Source of the DNA: Curvibacter sp.
GTDB taxonomy: Bacteria; Pseudomonadota; Gammaproteobacteria; Burkholderiales; Burkholderiaceae_C
DNA: 6,833 nucleotides
Assembly (NCBI GenBank): GCA_003500955.1
Contig: DNQP01000044.1
Coordinates: 1-6,833 of the forward strand
Reading direction: 5' to 3'
Under the pieces are notes generated by a model that was not told the DNA's origin, did no database searches, and saw only the letters and a list, made by a program, of their open reading frames with translations. A program made the translations under genes and the position numbers. Below are positions 1 through 6,833 of the stretch, piece by piece. The first letter of the stretch is position 1, and every line of letters begins with the position of its first letter.

Positions 1-1971
<1,971 letters not shown>

Positions 1972-1995
1972 GGCCGGCAGTCAGAAAAAGGAATG

Positions 1996-2016
1996 GCGGC
2001 CCGCACCGCGGGCCGC
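1996..2016 (-). terminator. Perfect 9-bp hairpin, possible terminator for the minus-strand operon
   Basis: GCGGCCCGC (1996-2004) and GCGGGCCGC (2008-2016) are exact reverse complements around a 3-base loop. No T-run follows on the plus strand. Read on the minus strand, the stem is followed six bases later by five T (complement of 1985-1989). It would therefore best stop transcripts leaving the protease gene, whose stop is about 200 bases to the right. It may also stabilise the katG mRNA 3' end. The T-run is not directly next to the stem, so the terminator role is an inference. Confidence 0.5.
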
Positions 2017-2043
2017 AGACAGAACCCTTTGGTTGAAGGGCTA

Positions 2044-2079
2044 CGGTCGTCGGGGTGCAAACCCTGACGGCCGCTTTTT
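2044..2079 (+). terminator. Rho-independent terminator of katG
   Basis: A 12-bp stem pairs 2044-2055 with 2062-2073 (two G-T wobbles, the rest Watson-Crick) around the loop TGCAAA. After one C come five T at 2075-2079. It starts 72 bases after the katG stop and is on the correct strand. There is no T-run on the other side, so it should act on plus-strand transcripts. Confidence 0.8.
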
Positions 2080-2223
2080 CTGGGCCAGTCGCACTGAGGA
2101 TCGTCGTCACATCCTCCTCCGAATTCGTCGACACGCTGCAAGGAGATCAAGCCGATGGTCACCAATTGCGGGCAGTGGTGTAGCGCGAGCTGCTGCCTGT
2201 GGATAGGCTGCACCGGTCCATGC

Positions 2224-3489
2224 TTATTGCGTGGACATGCGCTCAATCTTGACCAGTTCTACGCGCTCACGGCCTGTGCCAAAGAGGGATTCGAACAAAA
2301 CGAATCTTTTCAGCTCCATCGACCACCATCCTGTCGCAGACATCCGATATCGAAAAGCGGGAGGGCCGAGCCAACTTTCGTACTCAATACGTAAAACCTT
2401 GAACTCGCGCACTGGCGTCCGGATGGTGGTGTCCTCAACAACCCTGGCCTTAACAGTTCCAGACGTATTGGCGGAGGGGTTTGTGGCCGGGTCAAAGTAA
2501 CCGCTATGCCTTGGGATAATTTGCGCTTCCCAACTATTGCCCACCTTCATATTCGAAGTTACCCACCCGCTGACAGGCGTAAAGACTTCATACAGCCCAA
2601 GTTCATATTTCTTGAGTACGGTCGTCTGCCCGTCCAGGTTCTCGATCTTAGTACCGCTGTTGTAGCTGACGCTCAATTCATCGACCTTGTCCACAACATA
2701 GGGCACTGTTTTGCGGCTCGATGTGACCAGATCCGTATGCTGGTAAGAGTACCAATCGCCGGCCAGAATAGTCTGATCACCTGAGAACGACCGCAATGCA
2801 CCCCCGACACCAGAGCTTCTTGTGGCGGGTTGTCTTGCAAGCTCACGGGCAGCAAGGGCTGCCGCCGCCCGGGCTGGAACTTCAGCAATCCACTGTCCCG
2901 GGACGGCGAAATTGAGGTTTTGTGCTTTCTCAAGAAAACCAAGCGTCGTCACGCCAATCAGTCGTCCTTGGTCATCGAACAGACCACCTCCGCTTGATCC
3001 GGGTGAAATCGCTGCGGATGTTTGGATGAACTCAATTTCATCCTTGTCGTTGCGTCGTATGCCTGAAACCAGTCCTTCACTAATGGTTTGCTCAAACCCC
3101 CTTGGGTTTCCGATGGCGTAGGCTTTAGAGCCAACCTTGATTTGAGAAAGCGGAGCAACTTCAACCTGAGTAGCGCTGAAATTGTCGACTTTTAGCAAGC
3201 AAAGATCACGCTGCACATCCGCATGCAGTAGCTTGGCACCATAAGTGACATTCTCCTTGCGAACCACGAGCGCTTTCGCTTTCCCGAGCACGTGGCAATT
3301 CGTGATCAGCTGGCCCGGGCCCGTGACCACCGCGCTCCCGGTGCCGATCGCACGATTGCTTTCATCAAAGGTGGCTACGCCCCAAACGCTGGAGGCGACG
3401 GCTTGATAGACCTCTTGTGCTGTCATGGCGAGTGCCGGCAGGGGCAGCAGCGCAAGCGCAAGGAGGCTCACAGAAAATGGAGTATTCAT
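2224..3489 (-). CDS. Secreted trypsin-like serine protease with an unassigned C-terminal domain
   Basis: 421 residues. Residues 1-21 look like a Sec signal peptide (short polar start, Leu/Ala-rich core, LPALA at the cut site), so the product is probably periplasmic or secreted. Residues about 25-205 form a trypsin/S1C-type protease domain. The triad is His66 (ITNCHVLG), Asp95 (VQRDLCLL) and Ser166 (SPGSSGGGLFD). AIGNPRG and LIGVTTLG fit the barrel strands around the active site. The only two cysteines, 65 and 97, flank the catalytic His and Asp. An Ala/Arg-rich linker (about 205-232) leads to a region of about 190 residues (232-421), rich in Trp, Tyr and likely beta strands, which is not a PDZ domain and which I cannot assign. 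The ATG begins 2 bases after the lipoprotein stop and lacks a clear ribosome-binding site, so translational coupling is likely. Base composition is less GC-rich than katG and priA. The substrate is unknown. Confidence 0.9.
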   Translation of the reverse strand: MNTPFSVSLLALALLPLPALAMTAQEVYQAVASSVWGVATFDESNRAIGTGSAVVTGPGQLITNCHVLGKAKALVVRKENVTYGAKLLHADVQRDLCLLKVDNFSATQVEVAPLSQIKVGSKAYAIGNPRGFEQTISEGLVSGIRRNDKDEIEFIQTSAAISPGSSGGGLFDDQGRLIGVTTLGFLEKAQNLNFAVPGQWIAEVPARAAAALAARELARQPATRSSGVGGALRSFSGDQTILAGDWYSYQHTDLVTSSRKTVPYVVDKVDELSVSYNSGTKIENLDGQTTVLKKYELGLYEVFTPVSGWVTSNMKVGNSWEAQIIPRHSGYFDPATNPSANTSGTVKARVVEDTTIRTPVREFKVLRIEYESWLGPPAFRYRMSATGWWSMELKRFVLFESLFGTGRERVELVKIERMSTQ

Positions 3490-3491
3490 GG

Positions 3492-4142
3492 CTATTTGTT
3501 GCTAGGCAGCAAGTCTTGCAGATCATCCAATGTCGTCCCTCTGGAGCGATCTGGATCACCAGAACCGGGCCGACTCGTGGCGTCTTTCACCACATCACTG
3601 GATGAACCGGCGCTCCTCAATTTGTCGCTGATAACGCTCTCCGCCATCGATTTGCACCATGCCCCATTGAGGAGCGGTTCTCCGGGCTCCCGCCGTGTGA
3701 GTGATTTTTCCAAGACACCATTCACAGAGGCCGTGGTATCGAACACCAGGAGGAAACACTTGCCACCCTCCAAGCCAGGGCGAGCGGTATAAATCCTGTT
3801 GCTCTGTGGATAGAAGCTGACGGTGATGCGGCAATATGAGTTGCCTTGACTAAAAAAGCCATCAAGCGTCTGTACCGTCTCGGACCTTAAGCGAGTATCG
3901 AAATTTCGCAGGCGAGTTTGTGAAGCCAGGGCGCTTTCTATGGACGTGCCGCCATTGAGCAGTTGCCGACCGGAGCAATTCAACCCGCTTTCGTAGGTGA
4001 ACAAGCTCATCGTGACGCCCGCAGGCAGATTGGACTGCACCTCCAGCTTCACCGTGCCATTTCCGCTGGGAGGCACAAACGCTGGTGTTGCGCAGCCTGC
4101 TAAAAGCCCAGTGAATATGCAAACTACGAGCACACGCCTCAT
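3492..4142 (-). CDS. Uncharacterised lipoprotein, first gene of the protease operon
   Basis: 216 residues. A basic start (MRR), a hydrophobic stretch and the lipobox LAGC (14-17) predict cleavage by signal peptidase II and lipid attachment at Cys17. Ala at +2 rather than Asp suggests outer-membrane sorting. The mature part is about 200 residues with four further cysteines (56, 104, 129, 163), which could form two disulfides in the periplasm. Residues about 28-140 alternate polar and hydrophobic residues as in a beta-sandwich. The last 35 or so residues are rich in Ser, Asp, Gly and Arg and look disordered. I do not recognise a family. The stop TAG lies 2 bases before the protease ATG on the same strand, so the two are almost certainly co-transcribed. 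It might tether, inhibit or present a substrate to the protease; nothing in the sequence decides this. GC content is lower than in the flanking housekeeping genes. Confidence 0.87.
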   Translation of the reverse strand: MRRVLVVCIFTGLLAGCATPAFVPPSGNGTVKLEVQSNLPAGVTMSLFTYESGLNCSGRQLLNGGTSIESALASQTRLRNFDTRLRSETVQTLDGFFSQGNSYCRITVSFYPQSNRIYTARPGLEGGKCFLLVFDTTASVNGVLEKSLTRREPGEPLLNGAWCKSMAESVISDKLRSAGSSSDVVKDATSRPGSGDPDRSRGTTLDDLQDLLPSNK

Positions 4143-4146
4143 ATGT

Positions 4147-4151
4147 CTCCC
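4147..4151 (-). promoter_or_regulatory. Ribosome-binding site of the lipoprotein gene
   Basis: The minus strand reads GGGAG, then ACAT, then the ATG at 4142. The 4-base spacing is short but usable. It supports this ATG and is the only clear Shine-Dalgarno sequence of the two-gene operon. Confidence 0.6.
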
Positions 4152-4216
4152 TGTTATGAATGATTTGACTTTACATTGTGATGCAACAAATCACCAACAT
4201 TTTTGCCCATGATTTG

Positions 4217-4229
4217 GTGTCAATGACAC
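4217..4229. promoter_or_regulatory. 13-bp palindrome GTGTCAATGACAC, possible operator over a -35 element
   Basis: GTGTCA and TGACAC are exact reverse complements around one central base. On the minus strand the palindrome contains a perfect TTGACA (complement of 4218-4223), about 75 bases upstream of the lipoprotein ATG. Only a poor -10 match (AATGTT, 16 bases downstream) is found, so the promoter is weakly supported. A second, longer inverted repeat (CAACAAATCA at 4184-4193, TGATTTGGTG at 4210-4219, one mismatch) overlaps it. Together they suggest a regulated promoter region. This is inference. Confidence 0.35.
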
Positions 4230-4317
4230 ACAAGGCAGTGCCTGAACTGCTGAGAGCCAGACGCCCTTGAGATGTCGCTATTTCAGGGGCCGTAGAGTAT
4301 CTGCCTGAGACAAGCGC

Positions 4318-6411
4318 TCAAATCGCCAGCGGATCCACGTCCACCGCCCAGCGGATCAGGCCCTTGCCCTCGGGGCCCTGGCGTACGGCGTGCAGAGTGT
4401 CGTGCCAGCCGGCCAGGAAGCGCTGCAGCGCGGCGCGTGAGGGCGATTCGATCAGCATCTGCGCGCGCTCCACATTGGCCACGCGCTGCACGCTCATGGG
4501 CACGGCCGGGTAGAGCGTCACGTTCAGGGACGCCGCAGCCTCCGTACCGAAGGTGCTGGCGGCGTTGAGGAAAGCCTGGGCGGCCTCCTGTGTGCGGGCC
4601 TCGGCGCGCACCAGGGCCTGGAAGCTGAAGGGCGGCAGGCCGGCCTGCTCGCGTTCTTTCAGCTGCTGGGCGGCGAAGCCCGGGTAGTCATGCTTCTTGA
4701 GGTTTTCATAGAGCGGGTGTGTGGGGTGCTGGGTCTGGACCCACATCTCGCTCTGGGCGCTGATGCCGGCATCGCGCCCCGCACGGCCCGCGGCCTGCAT
4801 GAGCAGGCTGAACAGGCGCTCGGGCGCGCGGAAGTCGCTGGAAAACAGTGCGCTGTCCGGGTTGGCCGCGGCCACCAGGGTGATGCGGCGGAAGTCGTGG
4901 CCCTTGGCGATCATCTGCGTGCCCACGAGCACGTCCACCTCGCCGCTGTGTACCTGGGCCAGCTGGGCTTCCAGCTCACCCTTGCGCTGGGTGGTGTCGG
5001 CGTCGATGCGCGCGATGCGCACGGGGCTGCCGTCGGGCCGGCGCACCTCGGCCAGCAGCTCGGCCAGATGCTCCTCCAGCTTCTCGGTGCCCCGGCCCAT
5101 GGGGCGGATGTCGGGGCTGCCACAGCCGGGGCAGGCGCGCGGCACGCGTTCGGTGTAGCCGCAGTGGTGGCAGCGCAGCGTGCGGTCGATCTTGTGGAAG
5201 ACCCGGTAGGCGCTGCAGTGCGGGCACTCGCTTTTCCAGTCGCATTCGTTGCAGTGCAGGACCGGCGCATAACCGCGCCGGTTCAAAAAGACCATGCACT
5301 GTTCGCCACGCGCGATGCGCTCGGTGATGGCCTGCAGCAGCGGGGGTGAGAACACCGTGCCCTTGGGCTGGTGGTTCATGTCCACGCGGCGCACCAAAGG
5401 GAGGGCACCCGCGGTGCCGGGCAGGGTGTGATGGCCGCCCACGCGGCTGGGCATGTCCAGCCGCACATAGCGCCCACCCTCGGCCGCGGGGCGGCTGTGG
5501 TGCCAACTCTCCAGCGAAGGGGTGGCCGAGCCCAGGATGACCTTGGCGTGCTCCAGCCGGCCGCGGTAGACCGCCAGATCACGGGCCGAGTAGCGCGCGC
5601 CTTCCTGCTGCTTGTAGCTCGGGTCGTGCTCCTCGTCGACGATGATGAGGCGCAGCGTCGGCAGGGAAGCGAACACTGCCATGCGCGTGCCCAGTACGAT
5701 GCGCGCTGCGCCGCTGTGCGCGGCCAGCCAGCTTTTGAGACGCTGCGGGTTCGTCATGCCACTATGCAGCGAGACCACGGCCTCGGCGCCGAAGCGCGCG
5801 GCAAAGCGCTGCTCCAGCTGCGGGGTGAGGTTGATCTCGGGCACCATCACCAGCGCCTGGGCCTCGGGCTCGCGCGCCAGCAGCGTCTGCACGCTGCGCA
5901 GATAGACCTCGGTCTTGCCGCTGCCCGTGGCACCGTAGAGCAGGAAGGGACCGGCCTCGGCCGCGATGCGCGCCAGCACCGTGGCCTGCTCGGCCGTGGG
6001 TTCCGGCGGGGTTTCCCGCGTGGCGGCGGGGGGGGGTGCCGCCTGGCGCTTGAGGCGGCGCGCCAGCTGCGCGCTGCTCAGCTCACGCAGTTGCGGGGGC
6101 AGGGCGGCCAGCGCGACCTCGCCAGCGGTGCGCTGGTAGTAGCTGGCGGCAAAGTCGACCAGCTGGCACCACGCAGTTGTCAGCGGCGCCAGTGCCGTGA
6201 GCGCGTCCGTGATGGGGCGCAGACGCACAAGGTCGGGCGGGGGCGCCGGGGGCGTCGTTGCGGGCCAGACGATGCCCAGGGTCTCGCGCTTGCCCAGGGG
6301 CACGCGCACCAGCGTGCCAGGCGCAAGTGTCTGCTCGCTCAGCCAGCTCAGCGGGCCACCGACCTGGCTGTGCGCCGGCGTCTGGACCAGGATGGGGAGC
6401 GGGTATGACAT
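4318..6411 (-). CDS. priA: Primosomal protein N' (PriA), replication-restart helicase, short form
   Basis: 3'-to-5' DNA helicase that recognises abandoned replication forks and D-loops and starts reloading of the replicative helicase. 697 residues against about 730 in E. coli. Residues 1-105 match the 3'-end DNA-binding domain. The helicase core carries Walker A GATGSGKT (160-167), Walker B DEEH (259-262) with the aromatic-rich loop after it, SATP (295-298), GTQMIAKGHDF (497-507) and QAAGRAGR (539-546). Eight zinc-binding cysteines lie at 387, 390, 396, 399, 414, 417, 427 and 430. The C-terminus ends in VDVDPLAI, close to the E. coli end. Walker A lies about 64 residues earlier than in E. coli, and the segment where the winged helix should be is a short Pro/Ala-rich linker (about 121-138). 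The ATG at 6411 is the only usable start, because an in-frame TGA lies ten codons upstream with no start between. No clear ribosome-binding site is seen. The stop lies 175 bases before the lipoprotein gene on the same strand, and I see no terminator between. Confidence 0.98.
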   Translation of the reverse strand: MSYPLPILVQTPAHSQVGGPLSWLSEQTLAPGTLVRVPLGKRETLGIVWPATTPPAPPPDLVRLRPITDALTALAPLTTAWCQLVDFAASYYQRTAGEVALAALPPQLRELSSAQLARRLKRQAAPPPAATRETPPEPTAEQATVLARIAAEAGPFLLYGATGSGKTEVYLRSVQTLLAREPEAQALVMVPEINLTPQLEQRFAARFGAEAVVSLHSGMTNPQRLKSWLAAHSGAARIVLGTRMAVFASLPTLRLIIVDEEHDPSYKQQEGARYSARDLAVYRGRLEHAKVILGSATPSLESWHHSRPAAEGGRYVRLDMPSRVGGHHTLPGTAGALPLVRRVDMNHQPKGTVFSPPLLQAITERIARGEQCMVFLNRRGYAPVLHCNECDWKSECPHCSAYRVFHKIDRTLRCHHCGYTERVPRACPGCGSPDIRPMGRGTEKLEEHLAELLAEVRRPDGSPVRIARIDADTTQRKGELEAQLAQVHSGEVDVLVGTQMIAKGHDFRRITLVAAANPDSALFSSDFRAPERLFSLLMQAAGRAGRDAGISAQSEMWVQTQHPTHPLYENLKKHDYPGFAAQQLKEREQAGLPPFSFQALVRAEARTQEAAQAFLNAASTFGTEAAASLNVTLYPAVPMSVQRVANVERAQMLIESPSRAALQRFLAGWHDTLHAVRQGPEGKGLIRWAVDVDPLAI
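6028..6036. repeat. Homopolymer of nine G (C9 in priA sense)
   Basis: Nine consecutive G on the plus strand read as CCC CCC CCC in priA and encode three prolines in the linker before the helicase core. A change of one base would shift the frame and remove the whole helicase core. In this copy the frame is intact. Confidence 0.9.
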
Positions 6412-6508
6412 GTCTGTCGGGAAACTGAAACCGAATCTTCAAAAAGTTTCTGCAGAATTTTCTCTAAGTGCTTGATATGAAATGACTTTGTCTGCGATTC
6501 AGAAAATC

Positions 6509-6517
6509 TGTGGATAA
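6509..6517 (-). promoter_or_regulatory. Perfect DnaA box TTATCCACA
   Basis: The minus strand reads TTATCCACA, identical to the strong DnaA-binding box. It lies about 100 bases upstream of the priA start, beside an AT-rich stretch. The sequence match is exact; binding in vivo is inferred. Confidence 0.6.
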
Positions 6518-6550
6518 CTTTGTTGAAAGCTTGTCACGATCTGCGCCGAG

Positions 6551-6567
6551 GCCTTGAAAATCAAGGC
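6551..6567. repeat. Perfect 7-bp inverted repeat
   Basis: GCCTTGA (6551-6557) and TCAAGGC (6561-6567) flank AAA. Only three T follow on the plus strand, so it is a weak terminator at best. It could be a protein-binding site or a small RNA hairpin. Confidence 0.5.
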
Positions 6568-6695
6568 TTTCGACAAAATGCCCGCGAAATTGGCAAAGCG
6601 TTAATTCCAAATAAATCAACAACTTACGATCGCTATTGGTTTTGTAGCAACATAGACCCCGGCAGGTATGCGTTGGCGCACCGCAGCACGGATTT

Positions 6696-6704
6696 TGTGC
6701 ATAA
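6696..6704 (-). promoter_or_regulatory. Second DnaA-box-like site TTATGCACA
   Basis: The minus strand reads TTATGCACA, which fits the degenerate consensus TTATNCACA. It has the same orientation as the perfect box about 180 bases away. A 9-base degenerate match can occur by chance, so this is weaker. Confidence 0.35.
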
Positions 6705-6766
6705 GTGAGTCTGCACTGAGCCCGTTTTAGGGCTGTCCAGGACGAAAACAGGAATACGGGGAAACC

Positions 6767-6833
6767 ATGAGCGGCGACCGTGGCACAGGTCTTGACAGGT
6801 CTCAGAGCCGCATGCGCCGCGAGTGCGCATGCA
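6767..6833 (+). CDS. Possible start of a gene, cut by right edge, unidentified
   Basis: An ATG at 6767 follows GGGG at 6758-6761 with 5 bases between, a weak ribosome-binding site. The frame (MSGDRGTGLDRSQ...) stays open for 22 codons to the window end. It would be divergent from priA. The residues match no family I recognise, codon third positions are not strongly GC-biased, and the stretch is dense in short repeats. It could equally be non-coding leader or structured RNA. Confidence 0.2.
   Translation, partial: MSGDRGTGLDRSQSRMRRECAC
6785..6802. repeat. Two copies of ACAGGTCT, 10 bp apart
   Basis: ACAGGTCT occurs at 6785-6792 and again at 6795-6802. The repeat distance of 10 bases is about one helical turn, as seen for tandem half-sites of some regulators. 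No regulator is named by the sequence. Confidence 0.5.
6810..6832. repeat. 8-bp perfect inverted repeat at the window end
   Basis: GCATGCGC (6810-6817) and GCGCATGC (6825-6832) are exact reverse complements around a 7-base loop. As RNA this would be a stable hairpin. There is no T-run before the window ends, so a terminator cannot be judged. Confidence 0.55.

Larger units (their letters stand above)
6412..6766. other. Non-coding region upstream of priA, partly AT-rich
   Basis: 355 bases without a convincing gene. The part nearest priA (about 6420-6535) and the part at 6590-6660 are clearly more AT-rich than the neighbouring genes. It holds a perfect DnaA box, a second box matching TTATNCACA, a perfect small inverted repeat (6551-6567) and a weak stem at 6719-6734 (AGCCC, loop of six, GGGCT). 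An open frame of 62 codons starting at TTG 6520 has no recognisable product or ribosome-binding site. The priA promoter should lie here, but no good -10/-35 pair stands out. Confidence 0.6.

Noticed and set aside
2121..2132. GAATTC directly followed by GTCGAC, like an EcoRI-SalI polylinker
   Set aside because: No further cloning sites or recognisable vector sequence flank it; the two hexamers are most simply a chance juxtaposition.
2198..2206. CTATCCACA (minus strand), a one-mismatch DnaA box
   Set aside because: Single imperfect site with no companion and a mismatch at the first position; expected by chance.
4177..4194. TGTGA ... TCAC resembling a CRP site
   Set aside because: The half-sites are 9 bases apart instead of 6 and the second lacks the final A, so it does not fit the CRP consensus.
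5371..6408. 345-codon plus-strand open frame antisense to priA
   Set aside because: Composition is that of an antisense shadow of a GC-rich gene, while the priA motifs are complete on the other strand.
6554..6564. TTGA-AAA-TCAA resembling an FNR box
   Set aside because: The FNR consensus needs TTGAT-N4-ATCAA; here the half-sites are too close together.
6781..6795. TGGCAC-N5-TTGA resembling a sigma-54 promoter
   Set aside because: The invariant GC of the -12 element is GA here, so the essential part is missing.

Overview
The window reads as chromosomal DNA from a betaproteobacterium, most likely Burkholderiales and possibly a Comamonadaceae-type genome. This is inferred from the GC-rich, GC3-biased codon use of the two housekeeping genes and the style of the KatG and PriA proteins. 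It has not been tested by a database search.

Layout: (1) 1-1971, plus strand: the 3' nine-tenths of a catalase-peroxidase gene (katG), cut by the left edge, with every catalytic residue in the visible part intact. (2) 1972-2223: an intergenic stretch with a strong rho-independent terminator for katG (2044-2079) and a second perfect hairpin (1996-2016) better placed to stop transcription coming from the right. (3) 2224-4142, minus strand: a two-gene module, a lipoprotein (upstream) followed after 2 bases by a secreted trypsin-like serine protease with an unassigned C-terminal domain. This block is visibly less GC-rich (roughly half G+C by eye, against roughly two thirds in katG and priA) and looks like accessory DNA between housekeeping genes. 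(4) 4143-4317: its upstream region, with a perfect 13-bp palindrome over a possible -35 element. (5) 4318-6411, minus strand: complete priA, the replication-restart helicase, in a short form that appears to lack the winged-helix domain. (6) 6412-6766: a non-coding, partly AT-rich region upstream of priA with a perfect DnaA box, a second consensus-matching box and small hairpins. (7) 6767-6833: a doubtful gene start cut by the right edge, with short direct and inverted repeats.

The genes do not form one pathway. KatG removes hydrogen peroxide and PriA restarts stalled replication forks; they are probably neighbours by chromosomal position only. The lipoprotein-protease pair is the least explained part. 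It is tightly coupled, both products carry export signals, and it probably acts in the cell envelope. I see no CRISPR array, rRNA, tRNA or intact mobile element.
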